Part shown: piece after piece, positions 15,920-23,407 of the stretch
How positions within the stretch are numbered: the first letter of the stretch is position 1
Layout: the number at the start of each line of letters is the position of its first letter
Assembly: GCA_900768135.1 (NCBI GenBank)
Contig: CAAGBT010000031.1
Coordinates: 1-64,000 of the forward strand
Reading direction: 5' to 3'
DNA: 64,000 bases
From: an uncultured Oscillospiraceae bacterium
GTDB taxonomy: Bacteria; Bacillota; Clostridia; Oscillospirales; Oscillospiraceae
Notes under the pieces: generated by a model
What the model saw: the letters and a program-made list of their open reading frames with translations, nothing else
The model's database searches: none
Told to the model about the DNA's origin: nothing
Program-made: the position numbers and the translations under genes

Positions 15920-16606
15920 TCAGCTTAGACGCGGACAGGCCTGCAAAAGTTCCCGCACGACCTGATAGATCTCCTCGTGAATATCCTCAACTGCTCGCAT
16001 CTCGCCGTCCTTCGCGCAGTCGATGCGCCGCCAGGCGCATTCTTCGATCGTCCGCTCCGCCGCTTCGCGGCAGCGGCGGAGATAGGCCTCGTCCCGCTCG
16101 TGAATATCGGCGGCGGTGTTGGTCTGCGCCTCGCGGCGGCGCATCAGCTTTTCCGTCAGCTCAGTCGGCACGTCGAGATAGAAAACAAGCGACGGCTCGG
16201 GCAGCCCCAGCAGATGATATTCAAAGTCGAACAGCCAGCGCAGAAAGCGCCGGCGTTCCCCTTCGGGCAGCTTGCTCGCCTGATGCACGGCGTTGGAGGT
16301 GGTGTAGCGGTCGGTCACGAGCAGTCCGCCGCGCGCATAATAGCCGCCCCAGTCCTGCTTGTAAGAGGCGTAACGGTCTACCGCGAAAAACGTGGACGCC
16401 GCATAGGCGTTCACATCGTCCGGATGCGTGCCGAACGCGCCGTGCAGATACATCTCGAGCGGCGCGGCGCTCGGATTGCCATAACGCGGAAAATCCAGCT
16501 TACGGCAGTCGATCCCTTCGCGCCGCAGGCGCTCGAACAGCAGCCTGCTCTGCGTTGCCTTGCCGGAGCCGTCCGTTCCCTCAAATACGATCAGCCGCCC
16601 GCTCAT
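15920..16606 (-). CDS. tmk: Thymidylate kinase-like protein
   Basis: dTMP kinase-type P-loop enzyme converting dTMP to dTDP. The 228-aa protein starts LIVFEGTDGSGKATQSRLL (Walker A, residues ~5-20), has the substrate-binding DFPRYGNPSA, the DR(Y/H) region LLVTDRYTTSNAVHQ, and the LID-like RRREAQTNTAADIHE. Usual TMPKs read GGEGxGKST; the GTDGSGKAT variant with bulky DFPRY belongs to the divergent clostridial dTMP kinase group. ATG 16606 overlaps the stop of the upstream glycosyltransferase gene (ATGA). Confidence 0.88.
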   Translation of the reverse strand: MSGRLIVFEGTDGSGKATQSRLLFERLRREGIDCRKLDFPRYGNPSAAPLEMYLHGAFGTHPDDVNAYAASTFFAVDRYASYKQDWGGYYARGGLLVTDRYTTSNAVHQASKLPEGERRRFLRWLFDFEYHLLGLPEPSLVFYLDVPTELTEKLMRRREAQTNTAADIHERDEAYLRRCREAAERTIEECAWRRIDCAKDGEMRAVEDIHEEIYQVVRELLQACPRLS

Positions 16607-17319
16607 CGGCTCTTCTCCCCCACAACATGAATGAGAAACAGCGGCAGCTTCATCATGCGCCCGATGCGCGAGGGATTCTTGATCAGGCGATAGAACCACT
16701 CGAGATTATGCCGGCAGTAAAACTCCGGCGCACGCTGCGCAACGCCCGCAAAAATATCCATAGAGCCGCCAAGCCCCATCAGGAGCGAACAGCCGGTGGC
16801 ATCGCCGTATTGCGCCATAAAGAGTTCCTGCTTGGGCGCGCCGAGGCACACGAGCGCCATGTCCGCGCCGCTTGCCCGGATCTCCTCAGCGATAGGGGCG
16901 TCTTCCTTAAAATAACCGTCGTGCGTGCCGGCGATCATAAGGCCGGGAAAGCGCTCTTTCAGGTTTTCCGCCGCCTTTTCTGCAACGCCCGGCTTCGCGC
17001 CGAGCAGATAAACGCTCTTGCCAAGCTGCGCGCAGCGCTCGATCATCCCCGTGCCGAATTCGATACCGGGAACGCGGGCCTTGAGCGGCGTGTGCAGCAG
17101 CTTTGCGCCGTAGACTACGCCGATGCCGTCCGGCAGGACAAGATCCGCGCCGTTCACTGCGGCGTTCGCCGCCGCGTTTGCGCGGCAGGTCTCCACGATC
17201 TCCGGGTTGGGCGTGACAACATAGTGTGCGCCCGGCGCGCTAAGCAGCGCTTCGCCGCGCGCAAGCGCCTCGTCCATTGTGATGTTATCAAAGCCTACGC
17301 CCAAAATATTGACTCGCAT
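16603..17319 (-). CDS. WecG/TagA/CpsF-family glycosyltransferase
   Basis: Glycosyltransferase family 26, which in Firmicutes adds N-acetylmannosamine to undecaprenyl-PP-GlcNAc to make the linkage unit of wall teichoic acid or another wall polymer. The 238-aa protein has VNILGVGFDNITMDEAL, VTPNPEIVETCRAN, ADLVLPDGIGVVYGAK (conserved Asp), and ALVCLGAPKQELFM. Membrane association through the C-terminus is expected. The start at 17319 gives the canonical MRVNILG N-terminus. A wecB and a wecA/tagO-like gene at 62-64 kb could supply its UDP-ManNAc and lipid acceptor. Confidence 0.92.
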   Translation of the reverse strand: MRVNILGVGFDNITMDEALARGEALLSAPGAHYVVTPNPEIVETCRANAAANAAVNGADLVLPDGIGVVYGAKLLHTPLKARVPGIEFGTGMIERCAQLGKSVYLLGAKPGVAEKAAENLKERFPGLMIAGTHDGYFKEDAPIAEEIRASGADMALVCLGAPKQELFMAQYGDATGCSLLMGLGGSMDIFAGVAQRAPEFYCRHNLEWFYRLIKNPSRIGRMMKLPLFLIHVVGEKSR

Positions 17320-17358
17320 GGCGATCCATCCGTCTCTTTCGTATTTTCTCACTTGCCT

Positions 17359-17387
17359 ATTATATCATGCCTGCTTTCCGCTTTCAA
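17359..17387 (-). promoter_or_regulatory. Promoter of the tagA-tmk pair
   Basis: TTGAAA and TATAAT separated by 17 nt on the minus strand, 40 nt upstream of the glycosyltransferase start. The -35 box lies inside the 3' end of the upstream EamA gene. Confidence 0.65.
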
Positions 17388-18285
17388 CCGCTTTGCCGGA
17401 TTTCTGCGGAAGCTGCGAGAGGATCACTGCCGCAAGCATCAGCGCGCAGCCGAAATACTCGCGCATACTCATGCGCTCGTGCAGGAACAGCGCACCGGAA
17501 ACCACCGCAAAGAACGACTCAAGGCTCAGCAGCAGCGATACCACCGCCGGGTCGCCGTCCTTCTGCGCAAGGATCTGCAGCGTATAGCCCACGCCGCTGG
17601 AAACCACGCCGATATAAAGCAAATACGGAAGGCAGCTCCGGATCGCCTCAAGCGTGGTCTGTTCGCCGGCGATGAGCATTCCAACGCCGGAAAGCGCCGC
17701 CGTTACGATGAACTGCGCGCAGGAAAGCGCGATACCGTCCACCTTCTGCACATAGTGATCCACTGCCAGGATCTGCGCGGCAAAGGCAAAGGCGCAGAGA
17801 AATACGGAGAAATCACCGCTGTTGAGCGAAAACGTGCTGCCGCCGTCAAAGCAGAGAAAATAAAGCCCCGCAAGCGCGATCGCAACGCACAGCCACGTCC
17901 GCTTCCCGGCCCGCTTCCCCAGCGCAACGCTGAACACCGGCACAAGCACGATATAAAGCGCGGTAATAAAGCCGGCCTTTCCGGCGCTTGTGCTGTTCAG
18001 GCCAAACTGCTGCAGATTTACGCCAAGCGTCAGAAGCACGCCGCAGACAAGCCCGCCGCGCAGCAGCGCGCGCTTCTCCTCTGCGCTGTATTTTTCGCGC
18101 GGGTGGACGCGCTGCATGATGCAAAGCAGCAACAGCAGCGAAAGCGCTGCCGGAACAGAGCGCAGCGCGTTAAAGCTGAAGCAGCCGAGATAATTCGTGC
18201 CGATGCTCTGCGTAACGAAAGAGCTTCCCCAGATGATCGCCGTAATCAGCGGCAGGACGACCTGCCGCACCTTTCTTTTGTTCAT
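17365..18285 (-). CDS. EamA-family (DMT) transporter
   Basis: A 306-aa inner-membrane protein with ten predicted TM helices in two EamA repeats. Typical stretches are VLPLITAIIWGSSFVTQSIG at the start, LRSVPAALSLLLLL, and SLESFFAVVSGALFLHERMS in the second repeat. It is not closely similar to the EamA protein at 11.6 kb. ATG 18285 follows AGGAGGCGG. Its promoter holds a perfect palindrome (18336-18351), so it is probably under a dedicated repressor. Substrate unknown. Confidence 0.88.
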   Translation of the reverse strand: MNKRKVRQVVLPLITAIIWGSSFVTQSIGTNYLGCFSFNALRSVPAALSLLLLLCIMQRVHPREKYSAEEKRALLRGGLVCGVLLTLGVNLQQFGLNSTSAGKAGFITALYIVLVPVFSVALGKRAGKRTWLCVAIALAGLYFLCFDGGSTFSLNSGDFSVFLCAFAFAAQILAVDHYVQKVDGIALSCAQFIVTAALSGVGMLIAGEQTTLEAIRSCLPYLLYIGVVSSGVGYTLQILAQKDGDPAVVSLLLSLESFFAVVSGALFLHERMSMREYFGCALMLAAVILSQLPQKSGKAVESGKQA

Positions 18286-18323
18286 GGTTATCCGCCTCCT
18301 CAGGCTATGCTGCAATAAACCAC

Positions 18324-18352
18324 AGAATAGCAAAATGCGAACCGTTTCGCAA
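18324..18352 (-). promoter_or_regulatory. Promoter with palindromic operator for the EamA gene
   Basis: TTGCGA and TATTCT on the minus strand, 17-nt spacer. The palindrome TGCGAA-ACGG-TTCGCA (18336-18351) overlaps the -35 box and the spacer, the usual place for a repressor dimer. Confidence 0.6.
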
Positions 18353-18394
18353 GTATCCGCCGGAAAAATTTTTAAGCTTCTATCCGCCGGCGCG

Positions 18395-18490
18395 TGCCGT
18401 TTGCCCGAAGGACTGAAGGGGCATTCTCTTTTACAAAAGAGAATGCCCCCTTTGATTCGTCTCCTCTCTGCGGAACGCAGGGAGACAAAC
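18395..18490 (+). repeat. Structured intergenic repeat, copy D (shortened)
   Basis: Long hairpin GGGGCATTCTCTTTT / AAAAGAGAATGCCCC (18418-18449) followed by CTTTGATTC and a second hairpin GTCTCC-CTGCG / CGCAGGGAGAC (18459-18486). Order and CCCCCTTT boundary match hairpins 2 and 3 of copies A and B, with different paired bases; the upstream GTCGGGGGTCGAGG part is missing. It lies just downstream of pcrA and could terminate it. Confidence 0.6.
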
Positions 18491-18496
18491 CGTCAG

Positions 18497-20947
18497 TTAC
18501 AATTTGGTAATATGGACTCCCGCCGTTTTGAGCATCAGTTTCTTCGTGCCAACGGTGTCGAACGCCACCTCGAGCAGCGCATCGCCGCCCATGGGGGTGA
18601 CGGAGATGACCAGCCCGTTGCCGAACGTCTTATGGTGGATCTGGTCGCCTGCGGCGAGCTGCAAAAGCGGCGCTTTGGCAGGCGCAGGGCGCTGGGAGGC
18701 AAGCTTGGGCGCGCTCTTTGCGGGGCGGCGCTGCATGACGCTGTCATATCGCGCCGCGCCCCAGCCTCCATAGCCGCGCGCGGCGGGCGAATCCCCGTCA
18801 AAGCCCGTATCGCCAAAGCCAAGGGCGCTTCGGCCCGGCTCCTGCCTGCCAACCCAGTCGGCATTCGCAGACGGCACCTCATCCAGAAAGCGCGAGGGCG
18901 TGCTGGCGCTCGTGCGTCCAAAGAGCATACGCTGGCGCGTGCAGGTCATCGTCAGGCGCTCCTTCGCGCGCGTCATGGCGACGTAGCAAAGGCGGCGTTC
19001 CTCCTCGACCTCCTCATCGTTATACCGCACGCGCTCACCCGGGAAGATGCCCTCCTCCATGCCGACAATATACACGCATGGGAACTCAAGGCCTTTGGCG
19101 CTGTGCATCGTCATCATGGTCACGCAGTTGTCGTTCGCGGCGCTGTCGAGGTCGGTATAGAGAGCGATCTCGTTGAGAAAGCCGGAAAGCGTTGCGTCCT
19201 CGGGGTCGTTTTCAAGAAAGGCTGCAATGTTCGACTTGAGTTCCCGCACATTTTCCAGCCGGCCGCGGCTCTCAATATCATTTTTCTCCTCCAGCGCGCG
19301 GATATAGTCCGTCCGGTCGCAGACAAGATCGTAAAACTCCGCCAGTTCCATTGTCTCCGCCTGCCCGCGCAGCGTGTCGATCAGCTGCGCAAAGCGCTCG
19401 AGCTTGCGCGCAGCGCTGCTCAGCGCGGCATATTCGCCCGCATGTCGCATGACCGCTATCATTGGCACGCCCTGTTCCGCCGCCAGGTTCTGCACGCGCT
19501 CCACGCTCGTTGCGCCGATGCCGCGCGCCGGGTTGTTGACGATGCGGCGCAGGCGCAGATCGTCGCTTGGGTTGTTGATCACGGCAAGGTAGGCCAGCAT
19601 ATCCTTGACCTCGGCGCGCTCGAAGAACTTCATGCCGCCGATGACCTGATACGGTACGCCGTTGCGCTTGAACGCGTACTCCAGCGCGTTCGACTGCGCA
19701 TTCATGCGGTAGAGGATGGCGTTCTCCCTCCAGTTCCGCCCGCGGTTATAGTCCATCATAATGCTGCTGACGACAAAGTTCGCCTCGTCCTGCTCGTTGA
19801 AGACGGTCTTGATAAGTACCTTATCGCCCGCGCCCGCATCGGTCCAGAGCGTTTTTCCCTTACGCCCGGTGTTGTTCTTGATGACAGCGTTCGCCGCATC
19901 GAGGATATTCTGCGTGGAGCGGTAATTCTGCTCCAGCCGGATCGTGCGGCAGTTCCGGTATTCCTTTTCAAAGTTCAGGATGTTTGAGATGTCCGCGCCG
20001 CGGAATTTGTAAATGCTCTGGTCATCATCGCCGACAACGCAGATATTGCCATGCGCGCCGACAAGCTGCTTCATCAGCAGATATTGCAGCCGGTTCGTAT
20101 CCTGATACTCGTCGATCAGCACATAGCGGAACTTATTGCGGTAATAGTCCCGCACATCAGGTTCGCGCTGCAGCAGCGTTACGGTATGGAGGATAATATC
20201 GTCAAAGTCGAGCGCGTTCGCCTCGGCAAGCCGCTGCACATAGCGCGCATAGACCTTTGCGATGCGTTCCCTGCGCCAGTCGCCGCTGCCGCTCCAGCGG
20301 CGCGCATAGTCCTGCGCGGTCTCCATCGCATCCTTAGCGTTTGAGATCTCCGAGAGCAGCTCGCGCGGCGGGAACGCTTTTTCATCCAGCTCCAGCTCCC
20401 GCACGATATCCTTGAGAACGCGCTTGGAATCATCGGTATCGTAAATGGTAAAATCCTTTGAAAAGCCCAGCCTGTCGATGTCGCGGCGCAGGATGCGCAC
20501 GCAGGCGGAATGAAACGTCATCGCCCACACGCTCTCCGCACCCCGAATGCCGAAGGCCGACAGACGGTCGCGCAGCTCGCCCGCCGCCTTGTTCGTAAAC
20601 GTTACCGCCAGCACCGACCACGGTGCGGCGGGGTCCAGCGCGCACAGCTGCACCATACGCCTCCGTTCGTCTTCCGTGGGTTTCTCCGGGCAGTGTTCGA
20701 GAAAGTCGAGGTCTTCCTCCGTCGCCCATGCGGGAACGTCCTCGCTGTCGCTCCCCCGCCCATAGGTCAGCAGGTTTGCCACGCGGTTAATCAGCACCGT
20801 CGTCTTGCCGCTGCCCGCGCCGGCCAGCAGCAGCAGCGCCCCCTCCGTGGTCAGCACGCCGCGGCGCTGCTCCGGGTTGAGCCGCGCAAAATCCCGCGCG
20901 ATGGCCGCTCTTCTGGCAGCGGCGTAGCGGGCGTTGAAATCCTTCAT
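18497..20947 (-). CDS. pcrA: ATP-dependent 3'-5' DNA helicase PcrA/UvrD
   Basis: Superfamily 1 helicase for nucleotide-excision repair, replication-fork rescue and removal of RecA filaments. The 816-aa protein has all SF1A motifs: GAGSGKTTVLINRV (I), AVTFTNKAAGELRDR (Ia), LIDEYQDTN (II), VGDDDQSIYKFRGAD (III), RLEQNYRSTQNIL (IV), TMMTMHSAKGLEFPCVYIVG (V) and VAMTRAKERL (VI). The C-terminus carries a Tudor-like region (HHKTFGNGLVISV) known to contact RNA polymerase. ATG 20947 follows AGGTGAG; the upstream in-frame GTG is less likely. It is divergent from the SOS cassette. Confidence 0.96.
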   Translation of the reverse strand: MKDFNARYAAARRAAIARDFARLNPEQRRGVLTTEGALLLLAGAGSGKTTVLINRVANLLTYGRGSDSEDVPAWATEEDLDFLEHCPEKPTEDERRRMVQLCALDPAAPWSVLAVTFTNKAAGELRDRLSAFGIRGAESVWAMTFHSACVRILRRDIDRLGFSKDFTIYDTDDSKRVLKDIVRELELDEKAFPPRELLSEISNAKDAMETAQDYARRWSGSGDWRRERIAKVYARYVQRLAEANALDFDDIILHTVTLLQREPDVRDYYRNKFRYVLIDEYQDTNRLQYLLMKQLVGAHGNICVVGDDDQSIYKFRGADISNILNFEKEYRNCRTIRLEQNYRSTQNILDAANAVIKNNTGRKGKTLWTDAGAGDKVLIKTVFNEQDEANFVVSSIMMDYNRGRNWRENAILYRMNAQSNALEYAFKRNGVPYQVIGGMKFFERAEVKDMLAYLAVINNPSDDLRLRRIVNNPARGIGATSVERVQNLAAEQGVPMIAVMRHAGEYAALSSAARKLERFAQLIDTLRGQAETMELAEFYDLVCDRTDYIRALEEKNDIESRGRLENVRELKSNIAAFLENDPEDATLSGFLNEIALYTDLDSAANDNCVTMMTMHSAKGLEFPCVYIVGMEEGIFPGERVRYNDEEVEEERRLCYVAMTRAKERLTMTCTRQRMLFGRTSASTPSRFLDEVPSANADWVGRQEPGRSALGFGDTGFDGDSPAARGYGGWGAARYDSVMQRRPAKSAPKLASQRPAPAKAPLLQLAAGDQIHHKTFGNGLVISVTPMGGDALLEVAFDTVGTKKLMLKTAGVHITKL

Positions 20948-20980
20948 AGCTGTTCTCACCTGTTTCTAAAAACTTTGTCT

Positions 20981-21009
20981 ATCTTACCTTCTTTTCCCCG
21001 CGCGGTCAA
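20981..21009 (-). promoter_or_regulatory. pcrA promoter
   Basis: TTGACC and TAAGAT on the minus strand with a 17-nt spacer, about 35 nt before the pcrA start. LexA box 1 begins 19 nt upstream of this -35 box. Confidence 0.6.
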
Positions 21010-21027
21010 CCGCCATTTTATAAAAAT

Positions 21028-21041
21028 AGAATTTTTGTTCG
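21028..21041. promoter_or_regulatory. LexA box 1 (weaker)
   Basis: AGAATTTTTGTTCG, two mismatches from CGAAC-N4-GTTCG. It lies between the pcrA promoter and the SOS cassette promoter. Confidence 0.5.
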
Positions 21042-21050
21042 ATTTTTCTC

Positions 21051-21079
21051 TTGACAGGAACGAATGTTCGATTTATAAT
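21051..21079 (+). promoter_or_regulatory. SOS cassette promoter with embedded LexA box 2
   Basis: Perfect TTGACA (21051-21056) and TATAAT (21074-21079), 17-nt spacer. The spacer contains GGAACGAATGTTCG (21057-21070), one mismatch from the Firmicutes LexA consensus, so LexA bound here would block RNA polymerase directly. Confidence 0.88.
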
Positions 21080-21085
21080 CTTGAT

Positions 21086-21099
21086 CGAACAAAAGTTCT
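21086..21099. promoter_or_regulatory. LexA box 3
   Basis: CGAACAAAAGTTCT, one mismatch from CGAAC-N4-GTTCG, covering the expected transcription start of the cassette. It is spaced 29 nt from box 2 (start to start), close to three helical turns. Confidence 0.85.
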
Positions 21100-21121
21100 A
21101 ATGTCAAGGAGGATCTCTGAT

Positions 21122-21244
21122 ATGGCAACTTCTACGCTTATTTTCGTCGTCATCGGCGTTGGCTTTGTCTCTGCAAACGTGATGAAAATGCTGATGTGGC
21201 TGGATCAGCCGCAGAGCCAACGAAAAGCGCGCTATGCCCGCTGA
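21122..21244 (+). CDS. SOS-controlled 40-residue membrane peptide
   Basis: A 40-aa frame with AAGGAGG about 9 nt before its ATG. It has one hydrophobic segment (LIFVVIGVGFVSANVMKMLM, residues 6-25) and a polar, basic tail (SQRKARYAR). It is the first gene behind three LexA boxes, and its stop is 6 nt before the start of the radical SAM gene, which has no obvious RBS of its own and so is probably translationally coupled. No family recognised. Small single-TM SOS peptides elsewhere (YneA, SidA types) stop cell division, but they share no sequence seen here; that role is speculation. Confidence 0.78.
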   Translation: MATSTLIFVVIGVGFVSANVMKMLMWLDQPQSQRKARYAR

Positions 21245-21250
21245 CGCCGC

Positions 21251-22519
21251 ATGGAACTTCTTGATAAGCTGACGATCCTTGCCGATGCCGCCAAATATGA
21301 TGCGGCCTGCACCTCGAGCGGCGCCAGGCGCGGCTATCAGGAGGGAAAGATCGGCAGCACCGCCTCGTCCGTCGCGGGCTGCTGCCACAGCTTTTCCGCC
21401 GACGGGCGGTGCGTCACGCTCCTGAAGGTGCTGCTTTCCAACGACTGCTGCTATAACTGCAAGTACTGCGTGAACCGCTGCACGAACGACACGCCGCGCG
21501 CGTCCTTTACGCCGGAAGAGCTGGCTGAGCTGACCATTCAGTTCTACCGCCGCAACTATATTGAAGGGCTGTTTCTCTCCTCCGGCGTGCTGCGTTCGCC
21601 GGATCATACCACAGAACTGATGATCCGCGCGCTGTCGATCCTGCGCAATGAGTACCGCTTCAACGGCTACATTCACGCAAAGGCCATCCCAGGTACCTCG
21701 CCGGAGCTGATCGAGCAGCTCGGCTTTCTTGCCGACCGCATGAGCGTCAATATCGAGCTGCCGAGCGAGGCCGGGCTGAAGCTGCTTGCGCCGAACAAGA
21801 CGAAGCAGTCCATTCTGCGCCCCATGACGCAGATCCGCGACCGCGGACAGCAAAGCCGGCAGGAGCTTGTTAAATACCGTCATGCGCCGCGCTTCGCCCC
21901 GGCGGGCCAAAGCACGCAGCTCATCGTGGGAGCGACGCGGGAGAGCGATCTGCATATTCTGAATCTTACGCAGGCGCTGTATGACTCCTACCGGCTGAAG
22001 CGGGTGTTCTACTCGGCCTATGTGCCGGTGGTGGAAAACACGCTGCTGCCGGCGCTTGACACCAAGCCGCCGCTGCTGCGCGAGCACAGACTCTATCAGG
22101 CGGATTGGCTGCTGCGCTTTTACGGTTTCCGCGCCCAGGAGCTGCTGGACGAGCGTTCGCCTGATTTCGACCCGCAGCTCGACCCCAAGTGCTGCTGGGC
22201 GCTGCGGCATCCGGAATTTTTCCCCGTTGAGGTCAACAGCGCCGACTATGAGGCGCTGCTGCGCGTGCCGGGCGTCGGCGTTGTGAGTGCAAAGCGCATT
22301 CTCGTGGCGCGGCGGACCGGGCCGCTGCACACAGAGGATCTGCGCAGGATCGGGGTCGTCATGAAGCGGGCGCAGTATTTTCTCACCTGCGGCGGCCGGA
22401 GCGCGGCGGCGCTTCGGCTCTCGCAGGAGGGAATCCTGTCCAGCCTGATTGCTGTGGAACGCCGCGCGCTGCCGCAGGCAGAAATGCCGCAGCTTTCTCT
22501 ATTCGATCAGGTCGGCTGA
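21251..22519 (+). CDS. Radical SAM DNA-modification/repair-type protein (TIGR03916-like)
   Basis: Predicted radical SAM enzyme of the group annotated as putative DNA modification/repair protein. The 422-aa protein has the cluster motif CCYNCKYCVNRC (Cx3Cx2C type, residues ~66-77), the SAM-barrel stretches GLFLSSGVLRSPDHTTELM and GYIHAKAIPGTSPELI, and a C-terminal helix-hairpin-helix (LLRVPGVGVVSAKRILVAR, about 335-353), a non-specific DNA-binding element. The end QLSLFDQ resembles a beta-clamp-binding motif (QLxLF). It is paired with a TIGR03915/DUF4130-type partner 18 nt downstream. No activity is established for the family. Confidence 0.9.
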   Translation: MELLDKLTILADAAKYDAACTSSGARRGYQEGKIGSTASSVAGCCHSFSADGRCVTLLKVLLSNDCCYNCKYCVNRCTNDTPRASFTPEELAELTIQFYRRNYIEGLFLSSGVLRSPDHTTELMIRALSILRNEYRFNGYIHAKAIPGTSPELIEQLGFLADRMSVNIELPSEAGLKLLAPNKTKQSILRPMTQIRDRGQQSRQELVKYRHAPRFAPAGQSTQLIVGATRESDLHILNLTQALYDSYRLKRVFYSAYVPVVENTLLPALDTKPPLLREHRLYQADWLLRFYGFRAQELLDERSPDFDPQLDPKCCWALRHPEFFPVEVNSADYEALLRVPGVGVVSAKRILVARRTGPLHTEDLRRIGVVMKRAQYFLTCGGRSAAALRLSQEGILSSLIAVERRALPQAEMPQLSLFDQVG

Positions 22520-22537
22520 ACGCACGGAGGCTTTGAA

Positions 22538-23407
22538 ATGGCGTGGCGCGAGATCATTTATCAATATGACGGCAGCTTCGAGGGGCTGCTGTGCTGCGTA
22601 TTTGAAAGCTATACGCAAAAAGAACGCCCCACCGCGATCCTGCGCGATGGGGACGATGAGCCTTCTCTTTTCGAGATCCGCGCCGTGCGGACAAACGAAC
22701 AGCACGCGCGGCGCATTTACCGCAGCCTGCACCGGCGCGCGGAGGAAGCCGGTCCGTTTCTTCGCCGCGCGTTCCTTACCTGTATGCCGGACAAGGAAAT
22801 GGCGATCTACCGGTTTATCGCAAAGTTTTATCGGGAGGGTGCGCCGCTGCTCACCCGGCTGAGCGACGATACCTTTCTCCCGCTGCTGAGAGCCGTACGG
22901 CATCTGTCCGGCGAGGTGGAGCTTCTGCGCGGCTTTGTCCGCTTTTCAGAATTCGACGGAGTGCTTGGCGCGGAGATCGAACCCAAAAACCGGGTACTGC
23001 CGCTTCTGCGGCATCATTTTTGTGAGCGTTACCACAATGAAACGTTTTTTATTTACGACCGAACGCATCAGGAGGCGCTGCTCTACAGCGGCGGCGTTTC
23101 CCGCATCGTGCCGCTCGAGCGCTTTGAAATGGCGCAGCCTGACGAACAGGAAGCAGGCTATCGCCGTCTCTGGCGCAGGTTTTACGACGCCATCGCCATC
23201 GAAGCCAGGAAAAATGAAAAGCTCCGCATGACGCATATGCCGAAGCGTTATTGGAATACGATGACGGAATTTCAAAACGAGGATTATTTTACACCCCGTC
23301 CGCAAGACTCCTGCGAAGCTTCTCCAGCGCCCGGCGCTCCAGACGCGATACCTGCACCTGCGATACGCCAAGAATGCGCGCCGACTGCTCCTGTGTCAGC
23401 CCCTTGA
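22538..23407 (+). CDS. TIGR03915/DUF4130-type putative DNA metabolism protein, C-terminally extended
   Basis: Partner of the radical SAM protein; the two are almost always found together. The 289-aa product begins IIYQYDGSFEGLLCCVFESY, then LRRAFLTCMPDKEMAIYRFI and FCERYHNETFFIYDRTHQEA, and reaches the usual family end at HMPKRYWNTMTEF (about residue 247). Beyond that some 40 Pro/Ala-rich residues run on because no stop intervenes; the last 119 nt are antisense to the 3' end of sigF. The tail therefore looks like read-through after loss of the ancestral stop. RBS GGAGG is 8 nt before ATG. Confidence 0.85.
   Translation: MAWREIIYQYDGSFEGLLCCVFESYTQKERPTAILRDGDDEPSLFEIRAVRTNEQHARRIYRSLHRRAEEAGPFLRRAFLTCMPDKEMAIYRFIAKFYREGAPLLTRLSDDTFLPLLRAVRHLSGEVELLRGFVRFSEFDGVLGAEIEPKNRVLPLLRHHFCERYHNETFFIYDRTHQEALLYSGGVSRIVPLERFEMAQPDEQEAGYRRLWRRFYDAIAIEARKNEKLRMTHMPKRYWNTMTEFQNEDYFTPRPQDSCEASPAPGAPDAIPAPAIRQECAPTAPVSAP

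Noticed and set aside
15886..18318. 810-aa plus-strand frame across tmk, tagA and the EamA gene
   Set aside because: Spans three real minus-strand genes and a promoter; arginine-rich shadow translation.
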